From contig CALJDU010000008.1 in NCBI GenBank assembly GCA_938024995.1, forward strand, positions 62,001 through 126,000: 64,000 bases of DNA, in the 5' to 3' direction. Source of the DNA: an uncultured bacterium (GTDB lineage Bacteria; Myxococcota_A; Polyangia; Polyangiales; Houyiibacteriaceae). Below are positions 8,233 to 16,121 of the stretch, piece after piece. Below the pieces are notes generated by a model. That model did not search any database, was not told where the DNA came from, and saw only the letters and a program-made list of their open reading frames with translations. The position numbers and the translations under genes were made by a program. Each line of letters starts with the position of its first letter. Position 1 is the first letter of the stretch.

Positions 8233-9519
8233 GACGACTCACCAGGCAGCGGCTCGAACGCGATATGAGCGGGTAGATCGTTCGGTCGCGTCGGGGCAGC
8301 GACGACCTTGAGCGACGGCGCACGGAAGAACGACGCGAGCGAATAGTCCGGGCGCACATTCGGCAGCTCGAGCCGCGTCAGGTTCCGCATTCCCGTGGTC
8401 ACCAACCCGCTCAACGTACGCGACTCCCATCGCAGCTCGCGCGCGCCGCATCCCGTGAGCGGAACGCTCGCGTCGAGCACCTCAAGACGCTCGACGGCGC
8501 GCGCTCCCGCCCAGTCATAGGCCCCGCGCTCGAGCCGCAAGCGCTGGGCGTCAGGAAACGCGAGCGGCAGCGCTTCACCGCATCGCGACAAGGTCACGTC
8601 GCGAACCCCCCGCGCGGTTCCGGTCACCCGCGCGACGGAAGTAAGCGCCACGACGCTCACGGACTCGGGGAGTATGGAGAGCGGGATCCCGGGTGTCGTC
8701 ACGCCTTCGGAGCCTGCGAACCGGATCGCGCGCGCGCCGTCGCGATGTACGCGCCAGTTCGTCGCGGCCCACACAAACGCCTCGCGCGACTCTCCTCCAA
8801 ACACCGCGTGCTCTTCACACGGCACGACCAGCTCGTGGTCGAGCTCCGCCGAGAGCGCGAGCTCGATCGCTTGCGCCACCGCCGCGGGGCTCTTGTTCGA
8901 GAGCATCGAGAAGATCTTCTGCGCGTTCGACGGCAGCGAAGTCATGACATCGCGTCGCGAATAGACGCGGGCGCACACATCTCCAAGCGCGACCGGCGCA
9001 CCGTTTCGCAGCGGCGCTCGCTCCGCGCCTTCGCCCAGCAGAAGCGTCTCTCCTTCAGGCGTCACGCGGACGACGCTCGTCGCCTCCGCGTCGGCGACTT
9101 CTGTCCAGACACCGTTCACGTCGCTGAAGCACATTCCCGTTCGACCGAGAGGCAACGGCCCGGACTCCCCAGGCACCAGAAGCGCCGCTCGCGGAAGCGC
9201 GTCTTCGACCTCAACGAACCCATTGGCGAACGCGAGCTGGATACGGTCTCCCATCTCAAGCGCGATCTCTTCGAGGAAAGGGAACGATCGGGTCGCGCCC
9301 CGCGCGGTGCACGGCGAGGGGGTTCGCGGAGCCCAACTGGCGGATCCTCCACTGCCCCTTCCGTAAGAAGAACTCGGCGTAACGCCGCCCCATCGTGGGG
9401 TGATGGAGAACCACGTCGCAGTCGCGAAGCCTCCCGACGACAAAGCGCGCGTCTCCAGACACGCGGTGCGCGCCGACGTGCACACCCGGGAACCGAAAGT
9501 AGAGGTGGAGGTCGTGCAC
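8229..9519 (-). pseudogene. FHA-domain protein, paralogue of its neighbour, disrupted by a frameshift
   Basis: Two overlapping frames together make one protein like the adjacent FHA protein. From GTG 9519 (or ATG 9546) the first frame encodes the FHA fold: VHDLHLYFRFPG, VVGRLRDCDVVLHHPTMGRR, then GRDPIVPF. Its next residues diverge and it stops after about 90 codons. The continuation (LEEIALEMGDRIQLAFANGF, the last FHA strands) lies in another frame, which then runs to 8229. Skipping one C in the run near 9273-9283 would join them. The downstream part carries a helical segment (SNAQKIFSMLSNKSPAAVAQ) and leucine-rich-like repeats as in the paralogue. It may be a real pseudogene, a sequencing error, or programmed frameshifting. 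Confidence 0.72.
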
Positions 9520-9584
9520 GCTTGGCGATCCTAACCGAGGTGGCACAGCGTGACGCGGAACGATTCATGCTACCGATAGCGGCT

Positions 9585-11675
9585 ATGCACACCCGCCTGC
9601 TGGTCCTCCTCGCTACGCTCTTCGCCTTTGGCTGTGACGAGCCACCGATCGAGAACACCAGCGGGCTCGATGCGTGTTGGGATCCCGATCGAATCGGGGT
9701 GCACGTCGGCGCAGAGAACCCGCTCGCGGACGACCGAGTCGGTTCGCTCGCCGAGATTGGCGGTGGATGGGTCCGCGTTCTCTATCAGGTGCCGGAGAAC
9801 GTGAACGTGCTCGCGCGCAACCAAGATGGTGTCGAGGGGGAACAGGCGCGTGAGCGCTTTGACATGCATCTCGCCTCGTTCAACGCGCGGCTCACCGCGC
9901 TGACGACCCGAGGGTTCAAGACGCTCGTCGTCGTGAACCGCTGGTCACTGGTCGACGCGACCTACTGCGGCACGAACGAGTGCACGGTCCCGGCGAAGGG
10001 CCACCCCTTATTCGATCCGAGCGACGTGGACGAAGATGAGTACGAGCGTCGCTATCTCGCCGAGCTCACCGCGGTGACCGCGAGCGCGAGCGCCAACGTC
10101 GACGCGTGGCAGCTCGGGAACGAACCGAACATGCCCGGTCGCCCACAGCGAATGGACTGCGCCTACTTCGGTCGTCTGCTCCGCGCCGGGATCCCGATCG
10201 TCGAAGCGAACGACGAGACCGCCCGCGTGATCTCCGGTGGCGTGGTCAGCTTCGCGCCGGCGTTCGAGGAAGGTCGCGACTGCTTGTTCGACGCGACAGA
10301 AGCGGGCTCGCTGAACCTGGACGGGATCGGCGTCCACTACTACGGCGACCTCGCGGACGCGAACCACGCGACCGACCGGCTCGCGGCGAACTGGCGCGCC
10401 ATCCTCGGCAAGGTCGCGTCGCCTCGCGAATCGATGGGCGGCGGACGTTTTTGGATCACCGAGACCGGCGGAAGCGTGAACGCCGCCGAGGCAAACGACG
10501 ACGACCGCGAGGCCTACAAGAGCGCGTCCTACCTCGCGACGCTCAACACGCTGGGCCCGCGCGACGACATCGCGCGCGTCTTCTTTTACCGCCTCCGCAG
10601 TCAGACTGAGCGGCTCGGGCTCATCGACATCGACCCCGAGACCTCGGTCGCCACCCAGACCGATGCCTTCACGATCCTAAAGGACGCGATCACGTGCTCC
10701 GGTCCGATCGACCCGCCGCCGATGATGGACGAGTGCAACCTCAACGCGCGCGACGAACGCTGGTGCCCGTGTCCGTCCGCGGGGGGTTGGTTCCGCGACG
10801 ATGTCGAGCCCGCTTCACCCCAGTCCGAGGCGTCGATCTGTCGCGGCGAGACCGAGCCCCCGATGGACGAGTGTCGGTCGACCCCAGGAGGCATGCGTTG
10901 GTGTCCGTGCCCCGACACCGACGACTGGTACTCGCCGGACGCCGAAGCGGGCACCGCCGATACCGAAGCCGAGCGGTGCGACGACACCCCCGCGAGCATG
11001 CCGATGTGCTCTGAAGGCGGCGACGAACGCGTCTGGTGCCGCTGCCCAGACGGTGGAGACGATGCGGCTTGGTACCACCGCGACGCTGCCGAGGGCTCCC
11101 CCCACTCGGAGGCTGTCGTGTGCATGGACACGCCGCCCGACCCCGATCCCGATCCCGAGTGCCGTACCACCGACGGCGAGACGTGGTGTCCCTGTCCTGA
11201 CGGCGACGCCTGGTATCGCGACGGCGTTCCCGAAGACTCCCCGAGCAGCCGCGCGAACGCTTGCGGAGACGTCCCGGCGCCGATCACCGACACGCTGATC
11301 GTCAACGTCAACGCCTCGCAACCAGCGCACCCGCCAAGCATGCGCGTCTTCGCCGGCGCCAGTGAGAGCGAGCTGACCTTGTTGAGCACAAGCGCCGGTG
11401 GCCACACCGTTCCGCGAATCGAATCCGGCGCGCCACATGACGTGACCTTCGCGTTGCCGGCCGGGCTGAGCACAGCGCTGGTGCGTGTCGAGCTGGTCGA
11501 CGGCGGAGACACGAACGCCGACCTGGTCGTGACGAGCGTGAACATCCGCGGGACGATGCTCGGATCGGCGAGCGGGCTCGCGTACGGTCACTGGAACGAC
11601 GGATGCGAAGACGGCGTTCGCGTCACCCCGGCGACCTTGGCGTGCTCACCGGCGCGCATCGACTTCTGGCGGTAG
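9585..11675 (+). CDS. Lipidated glycoside-hydrolase-like protein with four Cys-rich repeats
   Basis: 696 residues from ATG 9585 (ATG 9567 is in frame and also possible). The signal peptide MHTRLLVLLATLFAFGC gives a lipobox. Residues ~30-365 look like a TIM-barrel glycosidase of the GH5/GH39 type: VDAWQLGNEPNMPGR supplies the Asn-Glu acid/base motif after strand 4, and RFWITETGGS the likely nucleophile Glu. Residues ~380-570 hold four ~40-residue repeats of the form C...WCPCPD...WYRD....SP.SEA..C. The last ~120 residues form a beta-rich domain (DTNADLVVTSVNIRGTML) that may bind carbohydrate. It is likely surface-anchored and acts on polysaccharide; the substrate is unknown. Confidence 0.82.
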   Translation: MHTRLLVLLATLFAFGCDEPPIENTSGLDACWDPDRIGVHVGAENPLADDRVGSLAEIGGGWVRVLYQVPENVNVLARNQDGVEGEQARERFDMHLASFNARLTALTTRGFKTLVVVNRWSLVDATYCGTNECTVPAKGHPLFDPSDVDEDEYERRYLAELTAVTASASANVDAWQLGNEPNMPGRPQRMDCAYFGRLLRAGIPIVEANDETARVISGGVVSFAPAFEEGRDCLFDATEAGSLNLDGIGVHYYGDLADANHATDRLAANWRAILGKVASPRESMGGGRFWITETGGSVNAAEANDDDREAYKSASYLATLNTLGPRDDIARVFFYRLRSQTERLGLIDIDPETSVATQTDAFTILKDAITCSGPIDPPPMMDECNLNARDERWCPCPSAGGWFRDDVEPASPQSEASICRGETEPPMDECRSTPGGMRWCPCPDTDDWYSPDAEAGTADTEAERCDDTPASMPMCSEGGDERVWCRCPDGGDDAAWYHRDAAEGSPHSEAVVCMDTPPDPDPDPECRTTDGETWCPCPDGDAWYRDGVPEDSPSSRANACGDVPAPITDTLIVNVNASQPAHPPSMRVFAGASESELTLLSTSAGGHTVPRIESGAPHDVTFALPAGLSTALVRVELVDGGDTNADLVVTSVNIRGTMLGSASGLAYGHWNDGCEDGVRVTPATLACSPARIDFWR

Positions 11676-11805
11676 GGAGGTTCGTTCGAGCGCTCGCGTA
11701 AGTCGTCGCATGGCAGGCGTGGAGTTCTCGTTGGACCTCGAAGAAAACGACACGTTTGCCCGCTGAGTTGGACCACGACGCAGGAGCGCCAAGGTACGGC
11801 TGACG

Positions 11806-11834
11806 TTGCAGGAGTCGTTCTTCGCGCCTAAGTC
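11806..11834 (+). promoter_or_regulatory. Putative leaderless promoter of the HEAT/tatD operon
   Basis: TTGCAG (11806-11811), a 17-base spacer, TAAGTC (11829-11834), then 6 bases to the GTG start at 11841. The spacing puts the transcription start at the start codon. Confidence 0.5.
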
Positions 11835-11840
11835 TACGTC

Positions 11841-12815
11841 GTGTTCGCCATCCCTCCGCTTCCCCCAACGTTCGACGCTGCCCTCCGTGACGTCACCGCC
11901 AAAGGCGACCGCTTCCGAGCGGCCGCCGCGCGCGCGTTGGGGAACCCGCCCGACGAACGGATCGACGAGGCCCGCGTCGGGCTCATGACCCTCGCGACCG
12001 ACGAGCACGTGTTTGTTCGCCTGGAAGCGGTCGGGGCGCTGGACGCGATCGGACAGCGCGGCGCAGATGTCTTTGAAGTGCTCGAAGCGCAGCTCGACGA
12101 TCCACACCCGACCGTTCGCCAAGCCGCGCTCGTCGGTCTCACGCACACCGATCAAGCGCGCGCGCGCGCCTTCGTTCTCCGCGCGGTGCAGGGAGACGAC
12201 GAGGCGCTGAAGCTCGCCGCGGCGCTCGCGCTTCGGGAGTATGACGATCCCGAGCCGCTTCGCTCGCTTCTCCGCGACGGCACCCCCGAGGTACGCATGG
12301 TCGCGGCGCAGTCGCTCGGAGATCTCGCGGACAACAAAGAGACCCTCGCGCCGCTGGTCCCGCTCCTGCTCGACCTGGATCGCGACGCGCGTTTCGCGGC
12401 CGCGGTCGCGCTCGGACAAGCCGGCGATGAACGCGCGACCAAGGTGTTGGTCTCCGGGCTCGAGCAGCGTGACCAGCGCTTCGCGGCCGTCACCGCGCTT
12501 GGCTTCACGGGGGCAGACGAGGCCCGCGAGCCGCTCGCCAAGATCGCGGAGTCCTTTCTCGCGCCCTTGGTCACAAAGGCCGCCGCCAGCGCGAGCCTTG
12601 TGCGCCTCGGTGATCCGCGCGGGGTCCCTGGACTGCGCGCGGTCCTCGGGGCGTGGCGAAGTGATGGGCGCGCCTTCGCGGTCGAGCTCGCGGGCGAGCT
12701 GCGGGTTGATGAGCTCTTGCCAGAGCTGCGCGCGCTTCGATCTCGCCCACGCGGCGTCGCGGCCGAGACCATCGAGATCGCCATCGCGGCGATTGAATCC
12801 GGAGCGCCCTCGTGA
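11841..12815 (+). CDS. HEAT-repeat protein
   Basis: 324 residues from GTG 11841. The protein consists of about seven helical hairpin repeats of ~30 residues with the HEAT/PBS-lyase pattern, such as EVRMVAAQSLGDLADNKE and DARFAAAVALGQAGDERA. It has no signal peptide or membrane segment, so it is cytosolic and probably binds a partner protein. Its stop overlaps the start of tatD by 4 bases (GTGA), so the two are co-translated. The start is supported by the -35/-10 pair ending 6 bases upstream. Partner unknown. Confidence 0.87.
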   Translation: MFAIPPLPPTFDAALRDVTAKGDRFRAAAARALGNPPDERIDEARVGLMTLATDEHVFVRLEAVGALDAIGQRGADVFEVLEAQLDDPHPTVRQAALVGLTHTDQARARAFVLRAVQGDDEALKLAAALALREYDDPEPLRSLLRDGTPEVRMVAAQSLGDLADNKETLAPLVPLLLDLDRDARFAAAVALGQAGDERATKVLVSGLEQRDQRFAAVTALGFTGADEAREPLAKIAESFLAPLVTKAAASASLVRLGDPRGVPGLRAVLGAWRSDGRAFAVELAGELRVDELLPELRALRSRPRGVAAETIEIAIAAIESGAPS

Positions 12816-13603
12816 GCTTGATCGACACGCACTGTCACCTCGACTCCGCGAAGCTCGCCCCGCGCGAAGAAGAGGTCCTCGCGAACGCGCGAGCGGCCGG
12901 GGTCTCCCACCTCATCACGATCGGCTGCGCGAAGGACGTCAGCTCCGCGCGCTCGGCGCTCTCGGTCGCGCGTCGCCATCCGGACTGGATCTCCGCAACG
13001 GTCGGCGTTCATCCCCACGACGCGAGCCACTTCAACGCTGAGGTGTCGGCGACCATCGATGAGGTGGGTCGCGAAGAAGAGATCGTCGCGATCGGCGAAA
13101 TGGGCCTCGACTATTACTACGACACCGCTCCGCGGGAAGAGCAGCGTGAGGCCTTTCGTCGGCAGATCGCGATCGCGCGTCGCTTGAAGAAGCCGATCAT
13201 CGTCCACACCCGAGACGCCGCGGAAGAGACGCTCACGATTTTGCGCGAAGAGAACGCGCGAGACGTCGGCGGGATCATCCACTGCTTCAGCGAAGACGCC
13301 TCGTTCGCCAAGAGGGCCCTCGACCTTGGCTTCGTCTCGAGCTTCTCCGGCATCGTCACGTTTAAGTCCGCGCGCGCGATCCAAGACGCCGCGAAGCAAC
13401 AGCCGCGAGACGCGATCTTGGTGGAGACTGATGCTCCCTATCTCGCGCCTGTTCCCTTTCGCGGAAAGACGAATGAGCCCGCGTTCGTCGCGCACACGGC
13501 CAAGTTCATCGCCGAGCTTCGAGGGGAGACGCTCGAAGAGCTCGCCGACATGACGACGCGAAACGCGCGACGGATCTTCCGGCTCGAGCGTTCTCCCGCG
13601 TAG
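12812..13603 (+). CDS. tatD: TatD-family metal-dependent deoxyribonuclease
   Basis: 263 residues from GTG 12812. This is a TIM-barrel amidohydrolase-fold nuclease: metal ligands appear in DTHCHLD (His7, His9), GEMGLDYYYD (Glu), IIVHTRDA (His), GIIHCFSE (His) and VETDAPYLAP (Asp). Family members act as 3'-5' DNA exonucleases or AP endonucleases in repair and quality control. The length is typical. The gene is coupled to the HEAT gene upstream by a GTGA overlap. TatD family membership is secure; paralogues (YcfH-like) cannot be separated by sequence alone. Confidence 0.93.
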   Translation: MSLIDTHCHLDSAKLAPREEEVLANARAAGVSHLITIGCAKDVSSARSALSVARRHPDWISATVGVHPHDASHFNAEVSATIDEVGREEEIVAIGEMGLDYYYDTAPREEQREAFRRQIAIARRLKKPIIVHTRDAAEETLTILREENARDVGGIIHCFSEDASFAKRALDLGFVSSFSGIVTFKSARAIQDAAKQQPRDAILVETDAPYLAPVPFRGKTNEPAFVAHTAKFIAELRGETLEELADMTTRNARRIFRLERSPA

Positions 13604-13691
13604 ATGTTCGTCGCGAGGCGGAGCGACGAAGACGTGTTGACCGAAGCGAACATGGGTGAACGGCCAGAAAACCAGAATCCAGGAAAGCACC

Positions 13692-13719
13692 TTGACGGCG
13701 TGAAAAGTGAGCGTATTCT
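13692..13719 (+). promoter_or_regulatory. Putative sigma-70-type promoter of rplC
   Basis: TTGACG (13692-13697) and TATTCT (13714-13719), spaced 16 bases, lie 27 bases before the GTG start of rplC. This leaves a short leader that carries GGAG at 13734-13737. Confidence 0.55.
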
Positions 13720-13745
13720 TCGCCTCCTTTCCCGGAGTAGGACTC

Positions 13746-14414
13746 GTGAACCAGAACCTCGGCCTGATCGGCAAAAAGCTCGGAAACACTCAGATTTTCC
13801 TCGAAGATGGGGAAGTCGCTCGTGTGACCGCAATCCAGACTGGCCCCTGCGTTGTCGTAGGGATCCGTACTCCTGAGCGCGACGGCTACGCCGCTTTGCA
13901 GCTTGGCTTTGGGCAAAAGCGCGAAAAGCTTGTCCGCAAGCCAGAGCTCGGCGCCTTCAAGAAGGTCGGCCAGGCCCCGTCGCGCGTCGTGAAGGAGTTC
14001 CGCCTCCCCGCAGACAAGTGCGCGAACTACGAGGTTGGCCAGACGCTCTCGACGGGCGAGGTCTTCACCGAGGGTCAGTTCGTGGATGTCTCGGCGACCA
14101 GCAAGGGCCGAGGCTTCACTGGTGTCATGAAGCGCCACAACTTCTCCGGAGCCGGCACGGTGGGTCACGGTACCCACGAGTACAAGCGCCACGGTGGCTC
14201 CATCGGAATGAACATGACCCCGGGTCGTACCTTCAAGGGCATGAAGATGCCCGGCCAGCACGGCAGCAAGAAGGTCACCATGCTCAACCTCAAGGTGGTC
14301 CGCGTGCTCAACGACGAGGGCATCATCCTTGTCGCCGGCGGCGTCCCCGGCCCGAAGAACGGTCACGTCACGGTTCGTGGCGCGGTCAAGAAGAAGGCTA
14401 AGGCGGAGGCCTAA
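13746..14414 (+). CDS. rplC: 50S ribosomal protein L3
   Basis: 222 residues from GTG 13746, with GGAG 8 bases upstream; an in-frame ATG at 13707 adds an unconserved leader. L3 is an early 50S assembly protein reaching the peptidyl-transferase centre. Recognisable blocks are NLGLIGKKLGNTQIF, VDVSATSKGRGFTGVMKRH, KRHGGSIGMNMTPGRTFKGM and GQHGSKKVT, which includes the Gln-His-Gly region at the tip of the long loop. Unusually it stands outside the S10 operon: the neighbours are tatD and rlmE, not rpsJ and rplD. It has its own promoter-like sequence. Confidence 0.97.
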   Translation: MNQNLGLIGKKLGNTQIFLEDGEVARVTAIQTGPCVVVGIRTPERDGYAALQLGFGQKREKLVRKPELGAFKKVGQAPSRVVKEFRLPADKCANYEVGQTLSTGEVFTEGQFVDVSATSKGRGFTGVMKRHNFSGAGTVGHGTHEYKRHGGSIGMNMTPGRTFKGMKMPGQHGSKKVTMLNLKVVRVLNDEGIILVAGGVPGPKNGHVTVRGAVKKKAKAEA

Positions 14415-14418
14415 CCTG
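14405..14418 (+). promoter_or_regulatory. Shine-Dalgarno and CTG codon that may start rlmE
   Basis: GGAGG (14405-14409), embedded in the end of rplC, is followed after 6 bases by CTG at 14416, in frame with rlmE. No ATG lies in frame between here and the conserved core. The alternative starts are GTG 14377 and ATG 14329, both inside rplC. Confidence 0.45.
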
Positions 14419-15099
14419 GCCACTCGCCGCGGCCGAGGAAGCCGTTCGCGGCGACCCAAGCGACCAGGTCATGGCGGCCTCGGGAGCAAGATCGACAGCC
14501 GGAGCCGAAAGGACGTCTACGGAAAGAAGGCGTCCAAAGAGGGCTACCCGGCTCGTTCTGTTTATAAGCTCGAAGAGATTCAGCGACGCGCGCGAATTCT
14601 TCGGAAGGGCGATCGCGTCCTCGACCTCGGCGCCGCGCCCGGCTCTTGGACGCTCTACACCGCCAAGGAGATCGCGCCCAACGGCAAGGTCATCGGCTAC
14701 GACCTGAAGGAGTGCACGATCGCGCTCCCAAAGAACGCCGAACTCCGCGTAGGCGACGTGACGGAGCTGGACGAGAGCGAGCTCGGACGGTTTGACGTGG
14801 TGCTCTCGGACATGGCGCCGAACACGAGCGGCAAGCGCGATCTCGACATGTACCGAAGCTACGAGCTGTACGTCACCGCGCTCGAGATCGCGGAGCGTTT
14901 ACTAAAGCCGGGCGGGAACTTCGTCGGAAAGATCTTCCAAGGCGCGGAGTTCGAGGAAGCACGCGCGAAGACCCGCGCGCTCTTCGAGAAGGTGCGCATC
15001 ATCAAGCCCAAAGCCGTCCGCAGTGAGAGCTACGAGCTCTTCTTGGTCGGACTGAAGCGACGCGAGATCGTCGCGCCGCCCTCCGGCGAAGAAGAGTAA
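14416..15099 (+). CDS. rlmE: 23S rRNA 2'-O-ribose methyltransferase RlmE (FtsJ/RrmJ)
   Basis: Methylates the 2'-OH of U2552 (E. coli numbering) in the A-loop of 23S rRNA during 50S maturation. The SAM-binding motif is VLDLGAAPGSWT, and the catalytic K-D-K-E tetrad can be seen in ARSVYKLEEI, VLSDMAPNTSG, FVGKIFQGAEF and RSESYELFLV. From CTG 14416 the product has 227 residues, close to the usual ~210; earlier starts would overlap rplC by 38-86 bases. The N-terminus is Arg/Gly-rich. Pairing with rplC in one unit makes sense, since both act in 50S assembly. Function is secure; the start is uncertain. Confidence 0.93.
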   Translation: MATRRGRGSRSRRPKRPGHGGLGSKIDSRSRKDVYGKKASKEGYPARSVYKLEEIQRRARILRKGDRVLDLGAAPGSWTLYTAKEIAPNGKVIGYDLKECTIALPKNAELRVGDVTELDESELGRFDVVLSDMAPNTSGKRDLDMYRSYELYVTALEIAERLLKPGGNFVGKIFQGAEFEEARAKTRALFEKVRIIKPKAVRSESYELFLVGLKRREIVAPPSGEEE

Positions 15100-15104
15100 G
15101 CGAG

Positions 15105-16121
15105 CTATTGCCGGGCTCGCGCGGCTGCCAAATGAGCCTGCGCGCGCGTCGCGTGTGGACCGTCCGGAGCGAGCGCCAGGTAGCGCTCAAAGTGCCCCAC
15201 GGCTCGCGTGAACTCGCCGCGCGCCGCGACCAAGCTGCCCAAGAGGTAGTGTGCGTCCGCGAAGTCGGCGTCGAGCTCGAGCGCGCGCCCAAGCGCTTGT
15301 TCCGCGGCCGGTCGATCATCGTTTGCGCGATGCGCCAGCGCGAGCTCCGCCAGCAGCGCGGGCGTCTCCCGCTGCGCGACCGCCCGTTCCATCGCCATGA
15401 CCGCCCCGCTCGCTTCATCTGCGCGGCGGAGCCCGTTCCCGATCGCCTGGAGCAACGCGACGTTGTCGCCCGCGAAGCGCAGCGCCCGACGCAGCTCGGT
15501 CGCCGCGCGTGACGTCTCGCCGCCGTTTAAGAGCAGCAGCCCCAGATTGGTTCGCGCCAGCGGTTCGTTCGGACCGAGCTGAACCGCCGCTTCGTAGCTC
15601 TGCTGGGCGTCGCGCAGGTTGCCCTGCTCTTCGTGCGCCATCGCCAAGTTCAGGTGGGCCTCCGCGAGGTCAGGGCTCACCTCGACCGCGTGCGTCAGCA
15701 TGGCGATCGCCTCGTCGCGACGATCGAGATCACGAAGCAGCAGCCCAAGATTATTGAGCGCCTGCGGGAAGTCGGGATCGACCGCGAGGGCCGCGCGGTA
15801 GTTGGACTCGGCACCGGGGTAGTCGTTCGTGAGCTCAAGCGTGAGCCCGAGGTCGAGCAGCGCGCGCGGGTCCTGTGGGTTGTCCTCCACCGCGCTGGTA
15901 AAGAGCGTGCGCGCCTGTTCCAAGTTACCCGCCGCGAGCGCCGCCTCCCCTCGCGCGACGGTCTCTGACGCCGCGTGACGCGCGGGGGCCGCTTCACGCG
16001 GAACCTCGTCTTCGAACTGAACGTCGTCCAGCGTCGGCCGCGCCTGGGTCGCGGTCCCCGCGCCGCCACCACACGCGGCACCGGAAAGCGCGAGCGCGCA
16101 AAAGATCGTGGTCCACCTCAT
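15105..16121 (-). CDS. TPR-repeat lipoprotein
   Basis: 338 residues. The signal peptide MRWTTIFCALALSGAACGGG has a lipobox at SGAAC. After a short spacer there are about seven tetratricopeptide repeats, for example DPDFPQALNNLGLLLRDLDR and DLAEAHLNLAMAHEEQGNL. This would be an exported protein-protein interaction scaffold of the outer or inner membrane, like those used in pilus or secretin assembly. The start overlaps the glnD stop by 4 bases (ATGA at 16118-16121), so it is translated with glnD although no functional link is evident. Converges with rlmE, 5 bases apart. Confidence 0.9.
   Translation of the reverse strand: MRWTTIFCALALSGAACGGGAGTATQARPTLDDVQFEDEVPREAAPARHAASETVARGEAALAAGNLEQARTLFTSAVEDNPQDPRALLDLGLTLELTNDYPGAESNYRAALAVDPDFPQALNNLGLLLRDLDRRDEAIAMLTHAVEVSPDLAEAHLNLAMAHEEQGNLRDAQQSYEAAVQLGPNEPLARTNLGLLLLNGGETSRAATELRRALRFAGDNVALLQAIGNGLRRADEASGAVMAMERAVAQRETPALLAELALAHRANDDRPAAEQALGRALELDADFADAHYLLGSLVAARGEFTRAVGHFERYLALAPDGPHATRAQAHLAAARARQ

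Noticed and set aside
8745..9584. Upstream extension of the glycosidase-like frame
   Set aside because: The frame is open by chance across the opposite FHA gene; a signal peptide and lipobox begin at 9585.
11710..11766. 18-codon plus-strand ORF in the gap before the HEAT gene
   Set aside because: No ribosome-binding site, no recognisable peptide features; too short to support.
12152..13789. 545-codon minus-strand open frame opposite the HEAT gene and tatD
   Set aside because: TatD on the plus strand has all its metal-binding motifs; the minus frame is an Arg/Ser-rich shadow.
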